A DNA stretch of 6,174 nt from Desulfobacterales bacterium (GCA_020345785.1 CP070771.1:1388848-1395021), one strand, 5' to 3'; positions 1 to 5,841 are shown, counted from the first letter of the stretch. Made by a program: numbers and translations. The notes: generated by a model from the letters alone, not told the origin.

Positions 1-572
1 CCGGCTTCCAGCTGAATTGGCTTCAAGCCGCACTTGCTGAGCACCTGCCGGCCTGTCATTCTCTGCCCTTTGTAGAATGCCTCACCCAGACCGATCAGAA
101 CAAGAGACAGATGGGCCAGCGGCGCCAGGTCTCCGCTGGCACCCACCGATCCCTTGGCCGGGATCACCGGGCAAACGCCCCAGTTATGAAGCGCGATCAG
201 ATGCTGGACGGTTTCAAGCCGCACGCCGGAATGTCCTCTGGCGAAATCTTTGATGCGCAGTACCATTGCCGCTCGCACACTTTCCTCATCCAGCGGCTCA
301 CCGACACCGGCCGCATGGCTCATGAGAATGTTTTCCTGCAGCCGGCGCGTGTCTTTTTTGGAAATGACGACATCACTTAACGCACCGAATCCGGTAGTAA
401 CGCCATAGATTGTTTTTTCTTCCTCAACCCATTTTTCGATCAGTCGGCGGGTTTCACGCAACCTTTGCTCCGAACCTTCGGTTAATTTGACATGCGCTCC
501 CTGCCTGGCAATCTTCACCAGTTTTTCCAGCGTCATGCCCTCCATGCCGATCATAATTGTCTTGGTGCCCAA
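1..572 (-). CDS. hutH: Histidine ammonia-lyase (HutH), N-terminal part, cut by the window edge
   Basis: This enzyme removes ammonia from L-histidine to give trans-urocanate, the first step of histidine degradation, in the cytoplasm. About 190 codons are visible; the family is usually about 500 residues, so the C-terminal two thirds lie beyond base 1. The translation contains YGVTTGFG (residues 56-63), SHAAGVGEPL (85-94) and GSVGASGDLAPLAH (141-154). The A145-S146-G147 triad is the one that cyclises into the MIO electrophile. His86 aligns with His83 of the Pseudomonas enzyme, which favours a histidine (or tyrosine) lyase over a phenylalanine lyase. The chosen start is TTG at 570-572 because an AGGAG site lies 6 bases upstream; in-frame ATG codons at 554 and 545 are alternatives with poorer sites. 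An aromatic aminomutase cannot be fully excluded from this fragment, but the divergent hutU at the other end supports a hut role. Confidence 0.93.
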   Translation of the reverse strand, partial: MGTKTIMIGMEGMTLEKLVKIARQGAHVKLTEGSEQRLRETRRLIEKWVEEEKTIYGVTTGFGALSDVVISKKDTRRLQENILMSHAAGVGEPLDEESVRAAMVLRIKDFARGHSGVRLETVQHLIALHNWGVCPVIPAKGSVGASGDLAPLAHLSLVLIGLGEAFYKGQRMTGRQVLSKCGLKPIQLEA

Positions 573-578
573 TGGATT

Positions 579-583
579 CTCCT
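579..583 (-). promoter_or_regulatory. Shine-Dalgarno site fixing a TTG start for hutH
   Basis: On the minus strand this reads AGGAG, followed by six bases and then TTG. It is the only good ribosome-binding site near the beginning of the hutH reading frame, so it decides in favour of the rare TTG start over the downstream ATG codons. Confidence 0.65.
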
Positions 584-590
584 GTTTATA

Positions 591-620
591 AGGTTTCAGG
601 TTTCGGGTGTCAGGTGTCAG
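591..620. repeat. Heptamer tandem array, consensus AGGTKTC
   Basis: Four units in perfect 7-base register are followed by AG: AGGTTTC (591-597), AGGTTTC (598-604), GGGTGTC (605-611) and AGGTGTC (612-618). It begins 19 bases upstream of the hutH TTG codon and would sit in the hutH leader. The unit differs from the TTCGAYR heptamer of the other three arrays in this spacer. Confidence 0.75.
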
Positions 621-628
621 CCAAACCG

Positions 629-647
629 CTGGCCGCGGAGCGGCCAG
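629..647. other. GC-rich hairpin upstream of hutH
   Basis: CTGGCCGC (629-636) and GCGGCCAG (640-647) form a perfect 8-bp stem around a 3-base loop. On the minus strand it is not followed by a T-run (the next bases are GGTTTGGC), so it does not look like a classical intrinsic terminator. It could be a structured leader element or a processing or attenuation site between the MttB gene and hutH. Confidence 0.5.
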
Positions 648-670
648 TTTGATCGATAAAAGAAACTAAT

Positions 671-712
671 GAACATCGAACATCGAACGTTCAAAGCTGA
701 ACATCGAATACT
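671..712. repeat. Heptamer tandem array, GAACATC (TTCGATG on the minus strand)
   Basis: Six consecutive 7-base units lie in register: GAACATC, GAACATC, GAACGTT, CAAAGCT, GAACATC, GAATACT. Three are identical and the others are diverged. Bases 676-688 are the exact reverse complement of 873-885, so this array and the next one face each other as a 13-bp inverted repeat. Confidence 0.8.
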
Positions 713-859
713 GATGGCGCTGCGCTTAATCTATTAGATTATACGAAAAGCAGCCTCCAGCGAGCTCAGCCGAGTCAAATCCTTCATGCAGATCCGCCAG
801 CGGCGGACCGAAGGGTCGATTCGCCCTGATTGAATTTTTTAAATCGACAAAATACCTTA

Positions 860-894
860 TTCGACGTTGGAAGTTCGATGTTCGACGTTTAAAT
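860..894. repeat. Heptamer tandem array, TTCGAYG
   Basis: Five 7-base units lie in register: TTCGACG, TTGGAAG, TTCGATG, TTCGACG and a diverged TTTAAAT. The array is in the opposite orientation to the one at 671-712 and shares a perfect 13-bp inverted match with it (873-885 against 676-688). Confidence 0.75.
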
Positions 895-994
895 TTTTCA
901 CTACTCCGAACACGTGAAGTTTCGTACGAGGTGTCAGCAGCTAAGAAAAATCTGATAAATAACAACAATTACCGAAATCGATAGGATTCATTCC

Positions 995-1033
995 TTCGAC
1001 ATTCGACATTCATTATTCGATATTCGATATTCG
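995..1033. repeat. Heptamer tandem array, TTCGAYA
   Basis: Five and a half units lie in strict 7-base register: TTCGACA, TTCGACA, TTCATTA, TTCGATA, TTCGATA, TTCG, ending in a run of seven T. It begins just past the stop codon of the MttB homologue in its direction of transcription. Variation is concentrated at positions 6 and 7 of the unit, as if adjacent copies were duplicated and then drifted. Confidence 0.85.
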
Positions 1034-1057
1034 TTTTTTTATAAACCGCCAGCGGCA

Positions 1058-2509
1058 TCAAGCCAGCTCTTTCTCCCCCCGCTTTTTTATCTCCTCCAGG
1101 TTCGCCAGGATTTTATCTCCAAGTGCCGGCGGCCGGTGGGTTTCGAGAATTCGCTGAATCTCTTCCCGAACCCGGGTGGCGGTATCTTTCGCGCCGGTCT
1201 CCTGCCACCTTTGGTACTGCTGGCGCGTAAATATCCCGGGGCGCCACAGCTCATGCTGGAAATGCTGCAGGGTATGCTCTGAGTCAAGAAAATTGCCGCC
1301 CGGCCCGACGGAGGCGATGAGCTCACGTGCCAGGTTTTGCGGGTTCAGCTCCATGCCGCGCAAAAAACGCTTGGTCATTCCGATAATCTCGTTGCCTAAA
1401 ATCAGTTGCTCAACCGCACAGACCATTCCCATGTCCATGTAGCCTACGTCATGAATCAGGTTCAGTCCCGCCAGTCCCTGGGCCATGATATGGAAGGCGG
1501 CCTCAGCGCCGGCCTGGGCATCGAGAACTTTGGCTTCGGTGGAACCCGCCAGTCCCCAGGTAGGCAGACCGAAGTACTGGGCCACCTCGGCCTGGGCCGC
1601 CAGCGCCAGGCTCATTTCGGGCGCGGCCACCCCCATCAAGCCCGTGCCCATGTCGAAAATGCCGAAATTGCATCCCAATCCCACCGGGCTGCCGGGTCGG
1701 CGCAACTGAACCAGCACCACCCCCATCAGGGATTCCGCCAGGCCCTGAGCGACCGCACCGGCCATGGTCACGGGGCCGGTGGCACCCGGCTGGATCGCCG
1801 GGCCCATCATTTGCGGCAACCCCAGGTCGGCGGCGACAAACATGCGAGCCACCACCTCCGCGGGAAACACAAGCGGTGAAATCGATTCGGGATACAATAC
1901 CACAAAGGGCTTTTCCTGCAAACGCTCGAGCCCTCCGGCAACTTCGGCGGCCATTTCAAAAACCAACTCCGTTGCGCGCGAAGAATATGTCAAAAAAACA
2001 ATCGGTTTGACAGTGTTGGCGACTGTTGCAACAAATTCGTGCAGCTCGGCCGCTGTAGCCGGCACATTTTGGCAGGAGCCCATGGGCATCACCCAATCGA
2101 TGTGCGGCAGATAATCGGCAACCTTGGCGGCCAGCGCGAGGTCGGCCACGGTCGTCGGATGCACCTCGCCGGTCAAGGCGTCCTTGGTGTTGGGACTGGC
2201 AGTGGAGGTGCCGTAATAGCTTTTGCGGTTTTCAACCTCCAACGATCGCTGCCCCTCACGATTGTAAATCGTCCACCCCTTGGGGGCGGTGTGGAGGCAT
2301 TGCCGGACGATAAACTCCGGCACTTTGACCCGATCTTCCGCTACAATGGCGCCGGCCTTCTTGAGCATGTTTCTGGCATCCGGGTGAAGGACTTTGAATC
2401 CCACCCTCTCCATCACTTCAAATGCTGCCCGGATGAGTTCATGAACCTGATCCTCGGTCAACATTCTGAAAAACGGGCGCTGTTTTTCCGTCGAGTTGGT
2501 CTGAATCAT
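1058..2509 (-). CDS. MttB-superfamily corrinoid-dependent methyltransferase without pyrrolysine (trimethylamine methyltransferase family)
   Basis: The 483-residue product matches the MttB superfamily in length and texture. These enzymes move a methyl group from a quaternary or tertiary amine onto the Co(I) of a partner corrinoid protein, in the cytoplasm. Visible features are an N-terminal helical region (about 17-75), a glycine-rich barrel core with GPAIQPGATGPVTMAGA (236-252) and GCNFGIFDMGTG (279-290), then AGSTEAKVLDAQAG (321-334), LIHDVGYMDMGM (351-362) and EQLILGNEI (367-375). True MttB reads an in-frame UAG as pyrrolysine in the last third; here the frame is open with no internal TAG, so it belongs to the non-Pyl branch, whose known members act on glycine betaine, proline betaine or carnitine. 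The start is ATG at 2509, with GGAGGT 7 bases upstream; an upstream TTG at 2560 would fall at the promoter. No corrinoid protein or MtxA partner lies in the window, and the substrate cannot be read from the sequence. Confidence 0.88.
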   Translation of the reverse strand: MIQTNSTEKQRPFFRMLTEDQVHELIRAAFEVMERVGFKVLHPDARNMLKKAGAIVAEDRVKVPEFIVRQCLHTAPKGWTIYNREGQRSLEVENRKSYYGTSTASPNTKDALTGEVHPTTVADLALAAKVADYLPHIDWVMPMGSCQNVPATAAELHEFVATVANTVKPIVFLTYSSRATELVFEMAAEVAGGLERLQEKPFVVLYPESISPLVFPAEVVARMFVAADLGLPQMMGPAIQPGATGPVTMAGAVAQGLAESLMGVVLVQLRRPGSPVGLGCNFGIFDMGTGLMGVAAPEMSLALAAQAEVAQYFGLPTWGLAGSTEAKVLDAQAGAEAAFHIMAQGLAGLNLIHDVGYMDMGMVCAVEQLILGNEIIGMTKRFLRGMELNPQNLARELIASVGPGGNFLDSEHTLQHFQHELWRPGIFTRQQYQRWQETGAKDTATRVREEIQRILETHRPPALGDKILANLEEIKKRGEKELA

Positions 2510-2516
2510 GACGCGC

Positions 2517-2522
2517 ACCTCC
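2517..2522 (-). promoter_or_regulatory. Strong Shine-Dalgarno site of the MttB homologue
   Basis: The minus strand reads GGAGGT, then seven bases, then ATG (2509-2507). This near-perfect site moves the start 17 codons inside the longest open frame. Confidence 0.8.
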
Positions 2523-2562
2523 AGCGTGAAAGGATTGAAAAGGACTTGATTTGCCACCAATT

Positions 2563-2591
2563 TGTATAGTTTATAGCTTGACCATTTTCAA
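2563..2591 (-). promoter_or_regulatory. Sigma-70-like promoter for the MttB homologue
   Basis: On the minus strand, TTGAAA (2591-2586) and TATACA (2568-2563) are separated by exactly 17 bases. Each hexamer is close to the vegetative consensus. Transcription would start around 2555-2557, leaving a leader of about 45-50 bases before the ATG at 2509, which agrees with the Shine-Dalgarno evidence for that start. Confidence 0.6.
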
Positions 2592-2606
2592 CATTTTCTT
2601 TAAAGT
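2578..2606 (+). promoter_or_regulatory. Possible promoter for the GHKL ATPase gene
   Basis: TTGACC (2578-2583), a 17-base gap and TAAAGT (2601-2606) give a moderate sigma-70 match on the plus strand. It overlaps the opposing MttB promoter, so the two could compete. The resulting leader of about 170 bases would carry the whole octamer array. The -10 box is weak and this call is tentative. Confidence 0.28.
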
Positions 2607-2682
2607 ATATTGCCGCACAAGAATGGATTGAGTCCAAGAGCGCCTTGCCCTATTTTTCTATTTTGATCTTAAATGGGTTTTT

Positions 2683-2768
2683 CGGTTAGCCGGTTTGCCC
2701 GTCTAACGGTTTCCCGAAACCGGCCAACGGGTCAGCAGGCCAACCGACCAACAGGCCAACGTACCAAA
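2683..2768. repeat. Octamer tandem array with a polarity switch, in the leader of the ATPase gene
   Basis: Bases 2683-2714 are four 8-base units of the GTT type: CGGTTAGC, CGGTTTGC, CCGTCTAA, CGGTTTCC. A 6-base CGAAAC (2715-2720) follows, then six units of the complementary CAA type: CGGCCAAC, GGGTCAGC, AGGCCAAC, CGACCAAC, AGGCCAAC and a diverged GTACCAAA. The two halves are roughly reverse complements. At the switch, CGGTTT (2707-2712) and AAACCG (2717-2722) form a perfect 6-bp stem with loop CCCG, and GCCCGT (2697-2702) can pair with ACGGGT (2727-2732, one G-T pair) further out. An RNA spanning it could fold into a long imperfect hairpin ending near the Shine-Dalgarno site at 2767-2772. Confidence 0.8.
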
Positions 2769-2781
2769 GGGAACGGCAGTC

Positions 2782-4293
2782 ATGTCCGACGAATCATCCC
2801 ATCTGACAATCACCGTCGACAAAAGTCATATTCTGAGCCTCGGCGAACGGCTATATGAGCAAAGCATTGAATTGATCCGTGAGTTGGTCAACAATGCCTA
2901 TGACGCCGATGCCACGCGGGTGGACGTGACGGTTTCCGGCAATGAAATCGTTGTGGCGGACGACGGCGAAGGCATGAACCAGGAAGGTCTTAAGCAGTAT
3001 TTCAATGTCGGATCCGACGAAAAACTGCTGCATCCCAAATCTCCCCGTTTTGGACGCGACCGAATCGGTCAATTCGGCATCGGCAAATTTGCGAGTCTGG
3101 CCGCGGCCTCCCGTTTTGAAATTACAACTCAGAAAAAGGATTTTGCGGCGCAGGTTGTCTTTGACAAAACCCGGTGGCTCGAACAGGGCGAATCCTGGGT
3201 AATTCCCTTGGCACGCCTCAGACCCGATCCCGACAGAGCCGATGGGACAACCGTGCGCTTGGTAGACCTCAAACGAGTCTTCAAGCCCGAAGACGTTACC
3301 CAAAGGATTGCCGAAGGGGTGCCGATTCGGTCCAAGAATTTTGCGGTTTACGTCAATCGATACCGGGTGACGCCGCGCAAGTGGACCGGCAATCGCATCC
3401 CTGTGATGGAAGGCGCCCATTACGGTATCATTCACGGCGAAATCGTTATTCTCCCGGCTTCCCAGGCCTCCACCGAGAATATGGGAATTGAAATCAAGGT
3501 GAAGGGCGTCACGGTGCGCCGGGAGCTTTTTAATATCGCCTCCTGGGGCAAGGCGGCCACCCGAATTCGAGGGGAGATCCACGCCGATTTTCTGCCTTTG
3601 ACCAGCGATCGGTCCGGCTTTATCGAGGACACACCGGAATTTGAATCTTTTCTAAACGGCATGCAAAAAATAATCGCAGACGTCGAAAAGATTTATAAAC
3701 AGCTGGCCTCCAAGAGGGAAAATCAAAAAGTCAGCCGGGCTCTCAAGGAGGCGTTGCGGCGCGTCCATCAGGCGCTTTCAATGAACCCTGATTTGTCTCC
3801 ATTTGGCGTTGTCCCATATGCGGAAAAAGGCCGGCGGGGAGTCGGGGAAACCGCCATTGAGGCTGCTACCGCGGCACAGGCCCCTGAGCAGATTCAACCG
3901 GAAGACGAGACCCTTCCGGATACAGAAAAAGGGAATGAATCATCTGCAGACGCATCCGAAAAACCCCAAAAAGCGCGCAAACCCTCTCTTAGAGTCGCTA
4001 CACCGAACGCGGTCGTCAAAAGACTCAAGTTCGGTGACATGGGAGTTACCTGCTGCCTGGACCACCTCGGAGAAGACGGGCCGGAGTGTCTTACGGAGGG
4101 AACGATCATTTATATCAATCGGGATCATCCTTTGTACAAGCGGGAGTCAAAGAAAAAAGAAGCCCATATCCTGAACATCGCCCGCCTGATTACCCAGGAG
4201 ATTTCCCTGATGAAAGATTCAGCCAACCCGCGCGAGGCTTTCAACCGCCAGTCCAAACTTCTACGGGATGCATTCAGAGATGCAGATGATTAA
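2782..4293 (+). CDS. Stand-alone GHKL ATPase (Hsp90/MutL/MORC-like ATP-binding protein)
   Basis: The 503-residue product begins with a full Bergerat ATP-binding fold. The N box is ELVNNAYDADA (34-44; E34 is the expected general base, N38 the Mg2+ ligand). The G1 box is DDGEGM (60-65), the ATP lid or G2 box is GQFGIGKF (96-103), and DGTT (154-157) is the G3-like motif. Residues about 180-285 look like the second, S5-like transducer domain of MORC/MutL/Hsp90 proteins, ending in GEIHADFLPLTSDRSGF (264-280). A helical stretch (286-333) and a low-complexity acidic then basic linker (about 350-402) lead to a C-terminal domain (410-503) with YINRDHPLY (444-452). There is no kinase, toprim or nuclease domain. 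Such ATPases bind DNA or client proteins and switch conformation with ATP; the client here is unknown. The start is supported by AAGGGA 9 bases upstream. It converges with the 230-residue gene after a 27-base gap. Confidence 0.85.
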   Translation: MSDESSHLTITVDKSHILSLGERLYEQSIELIRELVNNAYDADATRVDVTVSGNEIVVADDGEGMNQEGLKQYFNVGSDEKLLHPKSPRFGRDRIGQFGIGKFASLAAASRFEITTQKKDFAAQVVFDKTRWLEQGESWVIPLARLRPDPDRADGTTVRLVDLKRVFKPEDVTQRIAEGVPIRSKNFAVYVNRYRVTPRKWTGNRIPVMEGAHYGIIHGEIVILPASQASTENMGIEIKVKGVTVRRELFNIASWGKAATRIRGEIHADFLPLTSDRSGFIEDTPEFESFLNGMQKIIADVEKIYKQLASKRENQKVSRALKEALRRVHQALSMNPDLSPFGVVPYAEKGRRGVGETAIEAATAAQAPEQIQPEDETLPDTEKGNESSADASEKPQKARKPSLRVATPNAVVKRLKFGDMGVTCCLDHLGEDGPECLTEGTIIYINRDHPLYKRESKKKEAHILNIARLITQEISLMKDSANPREAFNRQSKLLRDAFRDADD

Positions 4294-4320
4294 TCCCGGC
4301 GCAAAATCCGTCATGTCTTG

Positions 4321-5013
4321 CTACTTTTTTTTTCCTCTGGCAGCACGCAGGCGGTGAAGAATTCGCTTCAATGCCACTCGCAATCGCATAAGAGGCGTGA
4401 TCCTGCCGCCTTCAAAGCGCAATCTGAGTTCCACATAAAATCTGGATAACGACCTTAGCGTCAGCTTAAACAGGTCATCCCGGCCCTTTGTGTCGCCGCG
4501 GCAAACATGGTGATGGCAACCGATGGCAACGGCTTGAACCGGCACAAGCATTTGGATCTTCGAAAGATCATCCAGATCCATCTTTTTCTCTGATGACTCA
4601 ATCTGCATTGCGGCCGCGCGCACGTCATGCCGGTCCCTGGCATATTCCTTGTAGCGCATGGCGATAAGCTTTTCCCAGACCCGCAGATGTTTGGTCTCGA
4701 CACCCAGGTTTCTCAAGTAGTCGATGTGGGCTTTGGAAATTTTTTTATTCAGATCGGAAAGATAATCGCGGAATTCCCCGGCAACCCTGAGATCGGGCGC
4801 CTCGAGTACCAGCATGATCAGGACAACAGAGGCAACAACCAGCTCATTGAAGATGCGGTCCTGCTCCGTCTGACTCAGCTGCTCGAAGCGTGCCAGGCTT
4901 CGGAATTGCTTGTCTTTAAACAGCTGGAATGCAGAACTCCCGGCGGCCTGCACCAAAGCCGCCGCGGTTTCTTCCGCCATTTGATCAAGTGATTCAAACT
5001 GCGGTTTTTTCAT
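4321..5013 (-). CDS. Unrecognised basic, helical 230-residue protein
   Basis: I do not recognise this family. The reading frame is clean and its composition is protein-like. It appears almost entirely alpha-helical. A hydrophobic helix runs about 57-71 (NELVVASVVLIMLVL), long enough to be a buried core helix or a single membrane segment. There is no signal peptide. The middle (75-130) is charged. A cysteine/histidine cluster CHHHVC (166-171) could bind a metal or heme. The last 45 residues are rich in arginine and lysine, ending RGKKK on a run of nine A just before the TAG stop, which suggests nucleic-acid or membrane-surface contact. The start is ATG at 5013; a TTG at 5022 is in frame but has no Shine-Dalgarno site, and the ATG has only GGGA three bases away. 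It lies 56 bases downstream of the AIM24-like gene on the same strand and may be co-transcribed with it. Confidence 0.65.
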   Translation of the reverse strand: MKKPQFESLDQMAEETAAALVQAAGSSAFQLFKDKQFRSLARFEQLSQTEQDRIFNELVVASVVLIMLVLEAPDLRVAGEFRDYLSDLNKKISKAHIDYLRNLGVETKHLRVWEKLIAMRYKEYARDRHDVRAAAMQIESSEKKMDLDDLSKIQMLVPVQAVAIGCHHHVCRGDTKGRDDLFKLTLRSLSRFYVELRLRFEGGRITPLMRLRVALKRILHRLRAARGKKK

Positions 5014-5069
5014 TATTCCCAAGATTTTTTAAACGTCTTTTCTTTTGTCTCGGATTCTCCATCAGCGTA

Positions 5070-5573
5070 TCACGAAATTTGGACCATTGCATATTCTTTA
5101 ACGTTTGTAAATATGAAGCCTTTTTGGGCGAGAACGTAATTTCTAAGGTCATAACCACGCGACATCCTGTCAATGCTGATTTCGACATTGTCTGATGCGC
5201 ACATAAAGGCATTTTTGCTGCACATAAAATAGCTATTCGTTTCCGATATATCAATCGGTAAAATCTCGCGGTTCTCAGGTGCGGCGAAGGCCAGCCTCTT
5301 TTTGCTTTGGCCGCTATTTGTGAAATAGGTGATCAATGATGCACTATTTTCAGGCCTTAGTTTGCCCCATTTCAGTATTTTGCCGAACGCACCCGGCACC
5401 TGCAGCCTTTGGTTGCAAGGTTTGGTTTCAACCGCGATACCTTCATCGATCCAATATTTCAAACCTGCTTCTGCGGCGAACACCTTGCCGGGCAGGATTT
5501 CAAGTTCGATGATTTGAGTTGTATTCGCAAAAACGTAAACTTTGCTGTAAATTCCATTCGTTCCCATGATCAT
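5070..5573 (-). CDS. AIM24-family protein, C-terminally truncated
   Basis: The 167-residue product resembles the beginning of the AIM24 / TIGR00266 family, beta-rich cytoplasmic proteins of uncertain function. Matching stretches are ELEILPGKVFAAEAG (23-37), YFTNSGQSKKRLAFAAPENR (83-102), LPIDIS (105-110), the KNAFMCASDNVEISI segment (120-134) and GFIFTNVKEYAMVQIS (152-167). From memory of the family, the last stretch aligns to a conserved block ending in His-Ala-Gly-Gly in the middle of full members of about 220-270 residues. The TGA stop thus removes roughly the last 60-100 residues. No AIM24-like sequence is visible downstream in any minus-strand frame, so a simple recent frameshift is unlikely. 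The start is uncertain: ATG 5573, ATG 5567 or TTG 5585, none with a good ribosome site. The region is AT-rich compared with neighbours. It may be a decaying gene or a short family variant. Confidence 0.72.
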   Translation of the reverse strand: MIMGTNGIYSKVYVFANTTQIIELEILPGKVFAAEAGLKYWIDEGIAVETKPCNQRLQVPGAFGKILKWGKLRPENSASLITYFTNSGQSKKRLAFAAPENREILPIDISETNSYFMCSKNAFMCASDNVEISIDRMSRGYDLRNYVLAQKGFIFTNVKEYAMVQIS

Positions 5574-5762
5574 TCCAAACGCCAAATTTTAATAGGATAT
5601 ATCGGTTATTTTGTCATAAAAGTTAAATGGGCTTAAAATTTAAATTGGTGAAAACTGAAGGCGGTCTCTTCATGGATGCGCCGCAATTTAAAAGGCGACA
5701 TCTCCCTTTTTCATCCTTTTTTCTTTCAATTTAAACGGTTTTGTGCTTAATTTTCTAACAAT

Positions 5763-5841
5763 TGAACGAAAACCCGGTCTCACGATTTTTTGGGTTTCAC
5801 CCTCTGAAATAATAACTGTGTAAATGCTTGATTTTCGTTCA
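5763..5841. repeat. 10-bp inverted repeat upstream of hutU
   Basis: TGAACGAAAA (5763-5772) is the exact reverse complement of TTTTCGTTCA (5832-5841), with 59 bases between the arms. It lies 74-152 bases upstream of the hutU start, where an operator or looping site would be expected. A small GGGT-TTC-ACCC hairpin (5792-5802) lies between the arms. Confidence 0.5.

Larger units (their letters stand above)
573..1057. other. Gene-free spacer between the MttB homologue and hutH
   Basis: No convincing gene is seen in these 485 bases. The spacer holds four short tandem arrays of period 7 (591-620, 671-712, 860-894, 995-1033), a GC-rich hairpin (629-647), and an exact 11-mer CCGCCAGCGGC occurring twice (794-804 and 1046-1056). 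The first 11-mer copy is part of a hairpin TCCGCC-AGC-GGCGGA (793-807). I found no clear promoter for hutH. The only TATAAA on the minus strand (590-585) is too close to the start codon to leave a leader containing the Shine-Dalgarno site. hutH may therefore be read from the MttB promoter through this spacer, or from a non-consensus promoter. Confidence 0.7.

Noticed and set aside
585..590. TATAAA on the minus strand as a hutH -10 box
   Set aside because: It would start the transcript within a few bases of the TTG codon and exclude the Shine-Dalgarno site; no matching -35 box is seen.
629..647. GC hairpin as an intrinsic terminator for the MttB transcript
   Set aside because: The stem is strong but no T-run follows it on the minus strand.
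726..968. 80-codon open frame on the minus strand in the spacer after the MttB homologue
   Set aside because: It runs through the 860-894 heptamer array and the CCGCCAGCGGC hairpin, its translation resembles no family I know, and no ribosome site is seen.
591..1033. CRISPR array
   Set aside because: Repeat units are 7 bases, directly adjacent and degenerate, with no unique spacers and no cas genes.
1406..2569. Long plus-strand frames opposite the MttB gene
   Set aside because: These are shadows of a GC-rich coding sequence: rich in His, Gly, Arg and Pro, without domain similarity or start sites.
2673..2858. 61-codon plus-strand frame before the ATPase gene
   Set aside because: It is the translation of the octamer array (repeated Arg-Pro-Thr-Gly-Gln) and then overlaps the start of the ATPase in another frame.
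2851..3582. 243-codon minus-strand frame opposite the GHKL ATPase
   Set aside because: The plus strand carries all the ATP-binding motifs, and the opposite frame is a codon-bias shadow.
4994..5254. 86-codon minus-strand frame overlapping the end of the AIM24 gene, considered as a frameshifted continuation
   Set aside because: Its sequence is lysine/arginine-rich and does not resemble the missing AIM24 C-terminus, while the AIM24 frame itself stays family-like up to its stop.
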